DNA of 64,000 bases from Nigrospora sphaerica (GCA_018287875.1 JAGVVL010000001.1:6138001-6202000), one strand, 5' to 3'; positions 25,901-38,618 are shown, counted from the stretch's first letter. The notes: generated from the sequence alone by a model not told the origin. A program made the numbers and translations.

Positions 25901-27046
25901 CATGTGACGAGGCCATCAAGATATTTTGTCGCTTAGTGAGACCTGAGCTGGCATGGATTACGGCCGTTGTTTTTTGTTTTCGTGGCCCCCGGCGTGCCCT
26001 CCGGTGCGAATTTGGTCGCGCTCGTCCCAGTTTATTCCGTGCCCGTCCTAACCGGGCCATGATGCTATCGACGGGGTTAAGCACGGCTGTGAGCTGCGGG
26101 ACGACCATGAGCTCAACTCAGTTGGCAACGCCAAAGCAGCCTTCGTTCCCGAGGCTTTGGAACCGATATCTTGGCTCATCTGTCGTTGTCCTCTGGGAAA
26201 TGCCCCCATCGAGCATTCTGGTCTTCAAATGGGGATGGTTACTGAAGGCACCAGGGCCCACCAGACCATATTCCAACATGCAAAGGTAATCACGACGATT
26301 GGACGCTTTTCCATGGGGTACTGCAAGATTCAAGTTGGGTATCCCTTGCTGAATTGTCCACTGTGATGCGCATTTGCACCCATATCCCTCTCCACGGCGG
26401 CCGAGCGATCAATGCTTTCTCGCCGTCGTTGTATCTTACATTCCCCTCCCCGTGATCGCGGTCCTGCGATTGTGGGCAAGCCTCAGGTGAGGTAAATCCG
26501 AGGTTGCCGTGCGAAGCGGAAGCACCGACTGAGCCCTTCCAGAGCGGCGTTGTCGACTAGTGGTTTCTCATGTGACCGCCAACCGCCCCCATGGACTTGC
26601 TCGTCCATGCTCGCGGCCTCCCCCTTGGTAGCGCCTTTTGTTGCCCGTGGACTCCTTTGTCCTTCTTGCGCCGTGGCAGAAACCCCCACTACCTCCCAAC
26701 CAACGTGAAAAAGTCTATGAGTCCGTCCTGCAGATGGCCCGCCTTGAACGAGACCAGAAACCGTGAAATGGAGACCAGGCAAGCGCCCGTAGAACCATCG
26801 TGACCCAACTCCGCAAACATTACCGTAAGCCCTGGCTCTAGTCTTCCGTATGTGACGAACACGCGTCGCCGTCCTGTGTGGCCAAGATCCTAAACTTTTA
26901 CCAATCCCTACTCCTAGCTTGTTCAAAACTGTCCATTGCACAAAGATGTGCCCATTTCGTCGTGTCATAATGATGCATTGGTACGCCTCAAAAATTTCGA
27001 GAAAGATTCGAAAACAGGGAATGCCAACAGATTACGGGGGGCATCG
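16955..27046. other. 10.1-kb gene-free interval between Ctr and C2H2 genes
   Basis: This is the upstream region of the copper transporter and the downstream region of the zinc-finger gene, both on the minus strand. The part from about 17,600 to 24,700 is less GC-rich than the genes and has frequent stops in all frames. The largest open frames (for example 20829-21284 minus and 22184-22903 plus) show no domain or coherent composition. It could contain decayed repeats, but I could not identify any element. No gene is supported. Confidence 0.5.
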
Positions 27047-28394
27047 TTAGTCCCTTTCGTCCGTTTCGGGATTCGGTCTGGTTTCGCCTTTAATCACGTT
27101 AGCGTCGTCAGGCTCGGATGAGTTTCCGTTGCGTGGCGACGCCCTACCGGTGCCGCATCCCTTGACGAGTTTGTGGCGCTGAAGAGTGGTGAGCATGAAA
27201 GCGCTTGAGCCGGAGCCGACGACTGCTTACCTTGAGGGCGTCCTTCCTCGAAAAGCTCTTGTCGCAATCGGTGCAGGGGAACGGCTTCACGGCGAGATGG
27301 ATGCGTTTGTGCCTCTTGAGGTCGTGGTTTCTGTTGAAGGACTGCGGGCAAACGTCGCACTTAAAAGGCCGGTCGTTTTGCGGCTGTGGCGGCCCATAGG
27401 CCAAGTGGTGTGCCAGGTGATGCTGGGAATACCCCGGTGGCAGATGGCTCAAGCCACCCACGATGGCCATTTGGCCGCCGGGGTTGGCCATGTTGGAAAG
27501 CACGCTCCCCATGTTGGACGGCATGGCAGAGTACCCGTACGACCGACTGCCATAGGGGTGCGAGCCGGGCGTATGGGAAGGCTGATGCGATGACAGCGGC
27601 GGGATGCCCCTTGGTCCGTAGCCGCTCGTTGGCGGCGACTGGTGGGAGCCGGAGGTGTGTGGCGCGAAAGACGAGAAAGACGGCGGTTGCGGCGTCGAAG
27701 TGGCGGGGGTGTAGTAGCCCGGCGTCGGCGGTCCACGTCCGTAGCCTTCGGACGTGGCCGGCACGGCCTGCGAGGATGCTTGCGACGCCGGAGCTTGCGA
27801 GTTAAGAATAGGGTTATGCAGCGGCTGTGAGTGGTGCGACGACTGCGATAGAAGCGACGAGTGTGACTGTGACGACCCCCCACCCAGCTGAGGCAGAGGA
27901 AAGGGGGGCGATACGCTGTCGTACGGCGGCGCCGCCAGGCTTTCGCCCGTGGCGGGCGACTGCGAGCTCCGCGCGTTGTACGCGTTGTTGGACGAGGGCG
28001 AGTATAGAGGTCGGTTATAGCTGGTCGTCATCAGACTCGGCTGGCCACCGTGTAAACTGCTGTACGTATACGACGAGTTTCCAGGCAGAGCCCAGCTGCC
28101 TTGGGGGTTGTACGGGGCGATTCCACCAGCTTGGGAGCTTTGCGAACTACCGCTGTTCACGCTCGACGCCAGCGGGCTTAACCCCTCGGTGCCGGTAACC
28201 CCTGGGCTTTTGTCAGTAATCTGCCTCTCTCTATACGTCGGGTTCTTCGAAGCAACGCGGTACGGCGGGCTGGGCGGGAAGACTGGCATACTGGGGACTT
28301 GTACGTCGGGGCCCGAGTTTGGTGGAGGCAGCTGGAATTGGGGCACGTTGCCGCCGGCCGCCTGCCGGCGAGCCGCGAAACTGTTGCCTTCCAT
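27047..28394 (-). CDS. C2H2 zinc-finger transcription factor (FlbC-like candidate)
   Basis: Sequence-specific DNA-binding regulator of 431 aa. Exons are 28394-27231 and 27178-27047, separated by a 52-bp intron with GTAAGC donor and TTCAG acceptor. The first 340 residues are Ser/Pro/Gln/Tyr-rich and disordered, typical of an activation region. Finger 1 uses Cys346, Cys349, His362 and His366 and contains NRNHDLKRHKRIH. Finger 2 uses Cys374 and Cys377 and, after the intron, His390 and Cys396 (a C2HC arrangement ending RHKLVKGC). This finger pair, close to the C-terminus, resembles the pair I associate with the Aspergillus conidiation regulator FlbC and is distantly like Ace2/Swi5 fingers. That identity is inference from recall and is not certain. 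The gene has a very long upstream region with no other gene, as many developmental regulators do. Confidence 0.9.
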
Positions 28395-29230
28395 GACCAG
28401 GGTTGCCTGAGGCCGGCGTAGACAGCCGAGGGGGCGCGCTCGCCGTTCTTAATACGGGCCGTGATATCTGGATTCTAGACCGTATCGAGAATCGATATTT
28501 TGAAATTCTAGCGCTGGATGACGACGTGGTTGGGTTTGTGGCTTGTGGACGATTTCCTACGGTCACAGGCGTCCAGGGCCAAACCAGTTGCCGTGGTCCG
28601 GGTTGCGAAGATGTCGACGGCCCGGTCAGTTCACAGTCGACGATGTTTTTGTTGACTCGGCTGTCCAAGATTTCAGAGCCGGCAGGCGGTGTCCAGGGCC
28701 GCGTGGTTAGGGCGAGTGTCGGCGTAGCTTCGGACTGCCCGTTTTCACGCCTCCCAATGGCGTGACGACGACGGAAGTATGCTGAGGCGATATAAGAATC
28801 CAAAGAACGCTCAAGGTGGGCTCACGAGCCTTTTAGGTACTGGAGGTGTTTGGTGGGGACGTAGATCATCCAGATGGCGCCGGGAGGCGTCTGTCGAGAT
28901 ATATGTGTGGTAAAAGGGTCCGTCTAGTGGGCCAGGGTGGGTGGTTGTCGGTAAGTAGCTGGAAACCCCCCCGTACTGTCCGCATAGGGATTGGCCTTCC
29001 TTTTGGTCGGCTGGCCCTCTTTCTCTTGGCTCGGGCTCTCACCCACACGTAGGCTGGCGGGTATACAAACGCTCACCAGGGCCGTACCGGGGCTACCAGG
29101 AAAGCCTGGGACGGGATGGTTAGGACAAGCCAGGTCGGGCTAGCGTAGTTCAGACCGGCTCACACTAGCTTCCAGTGGGCTGAATGGCTGCCGGGCTGGA
29201 GTTCGAGACTTGACTTGGCTTGGAAGAGGA

Positions 29231-29247
29231 GGGGGGGGGGGGGGGGG
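29231..29247. repeat. Homopolymer G17
   Basis: A run of 17 G residues in non-coding DNA, about 840 bp upstream of the C2H2 gene. Confidence 0.85.
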
Positions 29248-30416
29248 TGTAGAAGGAAGCCAGGAAGGAGGGGGTAGGATGTTCCCGTGAGCGGATTGCT
29301 ACTGCTACTGTGCGTACAAGAGTACCAGTACGGAGAAACTCAGTTCTGCAACCGCCTGTGTATCTTTGGTTTTCGTGTGCCTGTCGTCGAGTGACGGTTG
29401 GAACTGGAGGCTTCAGAGGTAAAGCTCCATGGTTTCAAGGATATAAGAGAGAAAGGGAAAGGGGCCCGAGCCTCGCGTTGGTACGGTGCTACAATGGTGG
29501 CGTGGTGAAGACAACTCCAGACCACTGTAAGCTGGCCAAGTGCCGACTGTCTGTAGATCGGTAGGGAAGAAGTCGCCGCTAAGCTCTTCTCTACCACTCC
29601 AGTCGACGGGCTGGCGTCACCTCCGATGCCAGACGCGATATAGTGTGGGTTGCGGCGGAATTCTTGGGGGGGGAGGAGGGGGCGTTATTGTCGTTGTTGT
29701 TGCTGGCGCATGAGGCAGAAGCAGGCGCAGGGTGAGCGAGAGAGGGCTTCCACGTTCACGTCCTGGCGGTGCCGTTGTCAGTGCTGCACAAGGCGTCTCG
29801 TGCAGGCCGAGGCAGGTGCAGTGTAAACGCACGGTTCGGAGGGGTATGAACAAAGGTAGGACGAGGTAGGCAAGAGGTAGTTAGGCAGGTACTTGTCATG
29901 GGGAGGCGAAGGGCGAAGGAGCCCTGGAGATGTCAGAAGGATCCGGGTCATGTAAGAAAGAGGCTAGAACCCTGCCGCTAAGCGGCCCTCCACGCCTCTA
30001 TGCACCCAAGGATCCGGGATGGCTTGAAGGCACAGGCGTTGCAGCTACATCCGCTGTGTTGACACACGCACTGCTGGAGGCTATCACTAGCAAGTAGGGC
30101 GTAAAGTATGTACATCCCGTAACTGGAAAGCAGATAGGTAAGTAGGTACCGTATCTACAGACCGGGCCTGGCCAGGCCACGCATACCTTGCCTTGCCCTG
30201 TCATGATATGATGCCTTTCCCCCCCTTCGCTATTCCCCTCGCGGGGATTAGTTCAGAGGGCCCCGGGCACGAAGGCCCCCTGCTAAGCTACATAGACAGG
30301 AGACGCACGGGTAAGACCTGTCACATAAGACGGAATGGTCGGCCATTCTTCAGGGCTGAGAGGGGCGACGGGACTTCCAGCACCGTCTGACCTGGCCTGG
30401 CCGTGCTTACTTTTGG

Positions 30417-30432
30417 GACTGACTGACTGACT
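30417..30432. repeat. (GACT)4 tetranucleotide repeat
   Basis: Four perfect GACT units lie about 300 bp before a second tetranucleotide array built on related CAGT units (30728-30759). Confidence 0.85.
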
Positions 30433-30727
30433 TTGCTTAGCTGCCTGCCTAAGGCAGGAATTGGCCATGGATGGTAGCAGCACCACCGGTTCCCGGGACA
30501 CGAGAAGGTAATCTCCCTCGGGGGTACGACCAAGTCCTTTTCCTTCCTTCTGAAGAACCCCCCCCGAGAGACAGCGCCCAAGGCGATGCAGGCGCAGCCT
30601 GTGCCGCGTGGTGCTGCGGGTGCTGCCCACCATGGACGGTAGATAGCGCACGATATGAGGCGGGGGCCCTGGGATGGGGGTTTCTTCTGAACCCGGACCG
30701 GGATCTTTTCTCTCGAACCCCTGCTGT

Positions 30728-30759
30728 CAGTCAGTCCGTCCATCCGTCCGTCAGTCAGC
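30728..30759. repeat. CAGT/CCGT tetranucleotide array
   Basis: Eight consecutive 4-bp units read CAGT, CAGT, CCGT, CCAT, CCGT, CCGT, CAGT, CAGC. The order is nearly symmetrical about its centre. Confidence 0.8.
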
Positions 30760-33116
30760 CAATCCGTTATGGATGTCTGTGCACGGTGGAGATCCGGGCC
30801 GGCAGGTAAGGAAATAGCATATACGGGTGGTTCGATGTCAGTAGTGGAATCCTGCGCAAGACGGAACATTGTTCGTGCATTTCTGGCTGTACACACAGTC
30901 TGTGCACTTGCTTATAAGCATGGGAAGTTAGTAGGAGGGCAGGTGGGGTGCGCTTTCTTCTGTGTCTTGAGAACCTTAGGGGGCAATGAACGAATACTTT
31001 CCCTGCATACTCAAGAAGAGGCCTTGAAGGAGGTAGGTACCTAAGTACCGCAGGGCTTTGGGGTTGGTTGGCGACTGACCCATAATTGATCCAACCAAGG
31101 GCAACCAAGGGCATCCAGGGCCAGACCAGCCGAAATCACCTAACGCGGAGCGAGTGTGACGGATCGCAAGCCAGTCAGGCAGCGTGGAAGTACCTCCATC
31201 CATCAATAATCCGTGCATGTCCATATACCTGGGTACGCTCGGCCTTCTTCGGATGAATGTGAAAATGTACCTACGTACCGACCTTCAAGTTGCGAGGGAG
31301 GGAGCATATCTTTGTTTTATTGCCTTGGCGACGAGCTAGTCTCCTCAGCCCGTTCGTTCGCGGTTTTCCCTACTACTTGCGGCTACGCGACCCGGGGCGA
31401 GAGCGAAAAAGTCGTCCGTCTGGTTGCCCGCGTACGATGGCGGACGCAGCGGGAGCCGAAACCTATCGAGCCAAACGAATGCCTGGCATCCGCGGGGGAT
31501 CGAGCACGATGGCCCGTCGAAATACACACGCACCCGCCCGTGCCCGATACATACACTTCCTCTTTACTGCGCGACGACAGAGATGTACCTCGGGTCCTAC
31601 CCTTTCATGCCTTCATCCACCCACGGATGGCTTTGCCGTACGGCCTCGGCGAGAGATGAGGCGGGCCCGACGAAGCCTGTCGACTTGGCTATCATCGGAC
31701 GGCAGCATGCTGTCCTGAACTTTGCCTTTCTTTTCTGACCTGTTTCTTCTTCCGTTTCTTCTTCTGCTTCTGTCCCTTTTGCGACTCGGAACATTGGCAA
31801 GGTTCAGAGACGCCAGCCCAAAAGAAACTGTAGCCAGAGTCACGCAGACCAGGCCAAGTCCAGCAAGGCATGGCAGGCTCGCATGACGGCAGCAGCATGA
31901 CGACTTCGTGGCCTGCCTGCCATCCGCACGCGATTCACCTCACGGGCTACCAGTGCCTCGCACGCTCTCCTTCTCCGTCTCCCCCCTTCCCTGCTAGGGC
32001 CACCCCTTCTGTCCCAGGCACATCCATGGGCAATGCAGCCATCCATGGGATGATTGGCCTTGCCGAATGCTGCTCTTCATTATCTGTTCAATACTTTTAT
32101 TGATTATTTTGCATGTCTCGTGTCGCAACAAGTATACACCTCGCGCCGTTCCCTTGCCCCCCCCCCTCTTCTCTAAAGCTGGAGCTGCGTCGGAAACGGG
32201 AATGGAGCTCGCTTTGGCATCGGGAGCATCCTCTGCGCAGCTGAAAACGCTCACCCGCCTGCGGTTTTCTTCTCTCGCCGGCCGTCCGTGGTGCGGTGTG
32301 GAGACGATGTATTTGGCAGACGAGGACAAGATCTAGAGCTGTCTATGACCCTGGGCATGGTCCAGGGTACCTGGGCTACCCCACCCTGTCCAGCTGCGGC
32401 CAGACACACGCTACCGAGTTATGGACCAGCCGCCAGCCAACGACTTAACGTGGGCACGGAGCTGCGATGCGCGATGCGCGGAGCTGCATGGGGCCAGATG
32501 CGGATGACGCCTGGTGGCCTTGGTGGCTTGCGAATGATACCACGCCGCGGTATAAACGAAAGGCTACCGAGGCTGGCATTGCGATTGGGCATGGCAGAAG
32601 CCCGAATCGGACGAATGTACCGACGCGCTGAAGGCCAGGTAGTTGGCCGCTTCACCTTGGGTAGTAGCGGTCATGGCAAAGCTGTGATGTGCTATCCAAG
32701 GCGTGCGTCCGCCGTGCAGGCGAAGGCGACGCAGGAGGCACGCACATGCCCCATGCGTACAGCGCAACACCGCAAGCCATGCGCACCTGACCTCAGGTAC
32801 AGTGCTTTTATTATCTTGGGATACAGGCCACGGAAGCGCATGAGTGGCTGGCAGACGCACCAACCTGCCGCGCGCGTACGCATTGGTCCCTGAATCCAGA
32901 CGGTAACCCCCAACGATGCGATAGTGATGAGGACATTCACGACACCAACAGCAGCCATCACAATCGCGGCAGCGACGCGACGTCGAAAAGGCAGCAGCTA
33001 CAACCTCATGGATCCTATGAGATGGCACCTTCTCGTCAAAAACTGCCCGATGCGTCGGAATAATCGTGTTGCGGACCAGTGCGGCCAGCGAACTAGTGGC
33101 GCACGTGCGGTTGGAT

Positions 33117-33119
<3 letters not shown>

Positions 33120-33149
<30 letters not shown>
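33120..33149. repeat. Homopolymer T30
   Basis: A run of 30 T residues, the longest homopolymer in the window. It is in the gene-free interval. It could be the poly(A) end of a retroposed sequence on the minus strand or simple slippage; no flanking target-site duplication is obvious. Confidence 0.85.
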
Positions 33150-33152
<3 letters not shown>

Positions 33153-33293
33153 GTCGGCCAATTCTCCGAGACAGGAGGTCCGATCCGCATATCAGGCGAC
33201 AATTGCTTTCCGCCGCTCTGCCAGCTTGCTGTGTCTACGCCAGTCCGTCAGTCGTCGTCTTCGTTTTGTCGCCGCCATCTTGCTAGCGTCGAA

Positions 33294-33309
33294 CCCCCCC
33301 CCCCCCCCC
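33294..33309. repeat. Homopolymer C16
   Basis: A run of 16 C residues 145 bp after the T30 run. Confidence 0.85.
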
Positions 33310-36300
33310 TTTTGCCCCTCCCTAATGTCGACCTACGCAGCGGGCGGTTTAGTAGGCACAGTATGTAGCCACGCCGTTCTGCGAGAGCGCCCAACGCCCA
33401 GACCGGGGCGGGGGCTTGGCGCAAAGCTGATGGAGGGCCTGGCGAGGGGATGAATAGCCGGCTGCGCGTGCTAAACGGAAAGAGGACTAACTTGGAACCG
33501 CAGCGCGCTCATGCCGTCTCGTGTCGTGGTTGCAGCAGCTTCTGGCGAGGGCGAGGGTGAGGGGCGCCGGACCTTAGCAGCCCTATCTCGGGGGTGGTGC
33601 CTAGACCGGCCAAGCCAGCCCAGGCCAGGCCCGCCCCAGTTCACCAGCTACCAATCGCCGGCCACTGGTCGCCGTCCGCGATACTGTAGCGGCCCCAGCG
33701 CCAGCGCCAGACCCGGCTCTCTGGGATGGCGTGGGAGATGAGCACAACGGTTGCTGCGTGGTGGCTTCTTGCGGCGCGGCGACGGCGGGCGTCGGCGTCG
33801 AGCACACCCCCATCCGAGAATAGCCATTGCGTGAGACACAGGGAGACAGACAAGCAACCGGTAGGGTCTTCTGGCCGCCTGCCTGCCGGAGCTGGATGCC
33901 CATTTTTAGTAGCACGTCCTCCGGCGGGGCACCTTTCTGCACATTTCACAGCACCTACATGGGACGGACGGACATGGGGCATGGACCAGCGCCATTAACA
34001 AGTCCCGGCCTGATCAATACTATATTCAAAATGCCCGTTTTCCCGACGGCAGGCCCATGTGTTATTGGCAGAAGCGCTGGGCGGCCTGGTTACGGCAGCT
34101 GTTGTGTGCGACTCGACAGGTCGGAAGGGCCAGATTGCCTCGCCGTAGGTGGGAAGGGGTGGACGGACGTGAGGCGTCCATACGAGCAGCGAGTGCCATG
34201 AGGCACCCTTCATAGCCTTCGAGCCCTCTCCGCCCTCGGCCAGCACCTCGACGCCCCAATAGGGAGATTCACCGAAGGGGAGGGAGGGGGTTACCCATGG
34301 ACGCTTCGGCTCCGACCCTTTGCTAAAGACAGCCCAGTAGGCCTCGGTTGGGCGAGCTCAGCACGTACCTACAGGGCCTATGGTGCCATATGCTTCCCGT
34401 ACCATATCCAGCAGACTGGCCAAGCGAGCTGGGGGCACGACGACGAAGACCATTGTGAGTGGACCGACCGTATAGTAGTAGCAGGTCCTGGCTGATACCG
34501 CTGCATCTCCAATGCCAAGCCAGAGGCCGAGAATCCACCCACCCCATGGGTATCCAGAATCCTACTGCTGGCCCCATGGATGGGTGAAGGATGGATCATC
34601 CCCCTACCTACCTAGATCCCATGTTGCAACATGGAGGAGCAGGCCCCGGCTGCGGCTGCGGCTGTTGCTGCTACAAAAGTAGATGCACCTGAACCCCCCA
34701 ATACGACGTCTCAATATTCCTACCCGAGCGAAAGTGGGAAGTAAGTACCTAACCTCTCCTCAGCCTGACTGGGTCGGCCAGCCCCGGCACCGCAAAGAGT
34801 ATAGAACTAATAAGCATCTGCATGGCGTAAACAAGGTTGTCGGGTTCATTGATTGCTCCTTGTACGTGCATCCACGGCATGGTTGTTCCCCATTGCCATC
34901 TCGGATCGGCTGGCAGCAACCCACACCCTTCCAGCCTTCGACCGCCGCGCTGTCACCGGTGGAGCGACTTCCATGTCCCTGGCGTCCTGGCGCTCTCTCC
35001 GCCGCCCGTCATTGGCCGATGCTGTGCTGCCTCTCTACAATTGTACGCGGGTGCCTCGGACGCCCCCGGTCCCTTGGCCGTAGTGATGATGAGCAGCCGC
35101 CCTGCGCGCCTCCCCTCTCTTTGGATGCCAACAGCGACGCTCGCCGCGGAGGGCATGGAAACCCGGCCGAGGCACCCATCAGCCGCAAGAGGTTCCATGC
35201 GCATAGATGCCATGTACCCAGGTGTTTGCGCGCAAGCGGGAAGCGCCAGCCCACGCCCCGGCCTTAACAACACGGACTATCTCCGGGTTTGCTGGCTGCC
35301 GCCCTCGCTTCGCACGGCCGGGGGTAAACAGGCGCTGCGCAGTTGGATGTGCCTCTCCCGCGCGTGGCACGGGAGGTAGGTGCCGCAACCGTCCCCGAGC
35401 ATGCCGGGCGACGTGTGGCTGGCCGTCCCATTCGACTTCCCCTCCCCTCCCCTCCCCTGCCCCCCCGTTTAACCCCTCGTCTCTCGTCGGGAAACGCCAT
35501 GGTGTCCGTGGCCACGGGCATGGAGCTCTTAGACCAGGCTGCCACGAGTTAGGTGGGAATATGGATCCCCAACACGCCCACCCGGCGGCCTGGCGGCGGG
35601 CCTGTCTGCTGCGTGCCCCCTGCGGAGAAGTCAGGTGGCGTCCGACGAGAACAGAAGAGAACGAAAGAGGGAGGGGGGTGGTGGGCATTGCCGTTGACCA
35701 GTTTACCAGGGGGCCGGCCGCAGCGTGTCTGGCCCACGGCGTAAGCGACAGCGAAGTTGGGACAAAAAGCAAGAACGGGCTCGGCAGCGCTGGGGGTTCG
35801 AGAAGCCCCCGCAGCAAAGCCATCCATGACCCCGGTCAGCAACAGTGTCCGAGATAAAGCGTAAGAAGGGCGTATGTACGATGTAGGTACCTCTTAACTC
35901 GCCATATCCGGAGGCCGGATACTATCTATCCACCCGTCGACGCTCTCCGGCCGTCATGTAAGCCCGAGCCTATTCACGCACGCACTGTGATCCCGATCGG
36001 GGAAGAGCCGATTGCCGTCTCGCGTGCGCGTCCTCTCTCCTAAAGTAAGGATGCCACGGAGACGCACACCCATGAATGTATTGGTAGGGGAAATGGGTAG
36101 GTTGGCCTCATAGACCGGCTGGCCTTCGAGATATGAGGCTGGAAGTACCTAACAAGGAACGGCTAAGTAAAGTACTTAGGTATCCACCAAGTAAGCAGCT
36201 GGAGGTAGGTAAGGATGTTCTTACTGTACACACACATCACCACCTACGGACCACACTAGATGCATACGACGTCCCCCCCCTTTTCTTCCGGGGTCGGGCG

Positions 36301-37106
36301 CAGGGTCGCATTCCGAATGGACCATGTGCACAGCCAGTCAAGACGCACCGATGCCCTTCCTTTACTGCTATGTATGAGACAGTACCTATAGCAGAGCCCG
36401 AAGATGCAGCAGCACTTAGCTCGGTATCAGGGCATGCGAGATGGCTGCAAGGTGCGCCCACGGTACCGCAGCACAAGACACGACGGCCGGCGACTTGTCG
36501 GGAAAAACAAAACAAAACAAAACAGCATAGGTAGGTAGTCGGCGAGCTGTGCGACTCCGCTGATCTGTATCTCTTCTGATCTTCACTCTCGGTCGGTTCG
36601 GATACTGGAAACGGTCTTCCGCTGGCTTAGCGCTTTGACTTCGCCGCAGCAGCGGCAGCAAGGCCTTAGGTCTGTCACATTCATCCCCCTTCCCCTCTTG
36701 ACCCTGCCCGCCCATCCAACATGTTGTTCGCTTTTTTTCAGCTCGCGTTCCTGACGTGGCCTTGTCCCTGCCCCCGGAAGCGTTTCCCCTCCCAGCGACA
36801 GACCAGTCGCAAGTCAGAAGCTGAAAAAAACAAAATACCACCAGCGTCAAAACGAGGCCCGCCCGCAGGCGAGGGACGTACCTACCTTACCCATGTACGG
36901 GTCCTGGGGGAACGCGCATGGATGGAAAAATGGACAATACGGCCATACGCACGGACGGGTGCGGAATTGTACGAATACACAAGGGGGAGGCAGTCGAGGA
37001 GAGGGGCGCGCGTGCGGGTCGTGCCATCGGTCTGCACTTGCCTGCTCATGACGCCGCTGGAGGGAGATATAGAGAGGGGGGAGGGAGACGGAGACGAAGA
37101 GAGAGG

Positions 37107-37187
37107 GTGTGTGTGCGTGCGTGCGTGCGTGCGTGTGTGTGTGTCTGTAAGTGTGTGTATGGGAGAGAAAGAGAGAGAGAGAGAGAG
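37107..37187. repeat. Compound GT / GCGT / GA microsatellite
   Basis: A GT run passes into about five GCGT or GTGC units, then more GT, then a GA run of about nine units. Non-coding. Confidence 0.9.
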
Positions 37188-38578
37188 CAACAAGAGGGTG
37201 TGGGCATAGGGAATTGATTCATTGGTGGCAGGCCCGGGGGCTAATGGCAGCCACCTCCGTAGCACGCATGAGCCTACCCAAGTTCACCACACATGCCACC
37301 TACTACCTCCCTGCTCTGGCCCCATGGCTCTGGGACCGGCTGGGACCGATGGCTGGGGACCGAGACGGCTGGCTTGCAGACGAGACGGCGGAGCCCAGAT
37401 CCCACCGATCTGGCCGCTGGCCTTGCCCGTCCGTCGGTGGCGTGGCGTCGGTCCAGCGCTCCGGGTCGCAGCCTAGACCCAGACCCTACATAAGGTACGG
37501 GGTACGTACAGGCCGCTTGTCTCCCACACTGCCTTGGTAGGGCATCTGCGCGGGCTGGAGTACTGGTATTTCCAGGTCCCCGAGTAAAACGAGCGACCAT
37601 CAAACATGAGTGAATGTGCCTGGAGTGGTACACGGGAAAAGGCCGAGGAGTTGCAAAGGAACCCGCCCTTCAGCCTGACGGTCAGCAGAAATAACGACAG
37701 CAGCAGAGACAGCGGAGGCGGCGGCAGCAGCAGCAGCAGTTGCGGCGATAAGCTTGCGGTAGCTGTAGTACCGAAAAACTCGGGCGATTCTGTAGGCCAA
37801 GCGCCATGGCCAAGACGACGGTGTCAAGCGACCCAACTTTTCCCGGTCTCTCGGGTTGGTCTGGGGCTTCCAGTATCTGCTACATACTTACATACAGTCT
37901 TCACGACTCCGCAATACATACTCGTCTGCTTCCATTCATACGGTGCCGTGAGAAGCCAAGGGGGCGGTCAAGGTAGGTAATTTCGGAGATAGGCAGCTGC
38001 TTCCCGACAGAGATGCTTACTGACTTGGATGCCAGTAGAACATGTGCACTCAGGGCTACTTACTAAGGTTCCATTCGTAAACGGCCCGGATCGTCTAGGT
38101 GGTTCACTAGGAGGAACCCGTTCGATACAGTAGGAGCCCTGAGAGGTACCGGGCGAATTAGTGCCGGCCGTAAGTCCGTGGTGCGGTGATGTACGGGGCA
38201 GCCGCGCTAATCCAACCCAACTTCTACTAGGTCGTATAGGCGCCCGCCCACGAGGAACGACGCCTCTGGCGACCCCTTCCCCTTGGATGATGGTGATGGC
38301 GTCGTGGCCCCCGGGCTTTTTCTGTCTGGCCAACCTGCAATGGCGCCCACGAACGGCCTCCCTCAAGTAGGTATATCCCAAAGAAGCGCTTAGCCTGGTG
38401 AGTCAATGTAAGACGGCATGTAAAAAAGCAGTTACGTAGCTACGCCTCGGCAAGTAAGGTAAGGTGGGTACCTGCTTTACCTACAGCTTCCAGGTTTGGA
38501 AGTCACCACCTCGCGACAAACGTCCAGGACATGCCACGAGAGATCGCCAACTGCCCTCAAGGAACATCCGAAAAACCT

Positions 38579-38618
38579 TATCTCTCTCTCACTCTCACAC
38601 ACACACTCTCTCTCTCAG
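38579..38618. repeat. Compound CT / CA / CT microsatellite
   Basis: CT units, then CA units, then CT units again. The structure resembles the array at 6315-6345. Confidence 0.9.

Noticed and set aside
27144..28394. Uninterrupted reading of the C2H2 gene through its intron (416 codons)
   Set aside because: It loses the last two zinc ligands of finger 2, whereas splicing at 27231/27178 restores RHKLVKGC.
32692..33000. Hydrophobic segment on the minus strand (VGVVNVLITIASLGVTVWIQ)
   Set aside because: It looks like one membrane helix, but it is bounded by stops, has no neighbouring exon with a domain, and the rest of the frame is Cys/Arg-rich noise.
35179..35857. Long overlapping open frames on both strands (about 215 codons each)
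   Set aside because: Open on both strands because stop codons are rare in GC-rich DNA; neither frame shows a domain.
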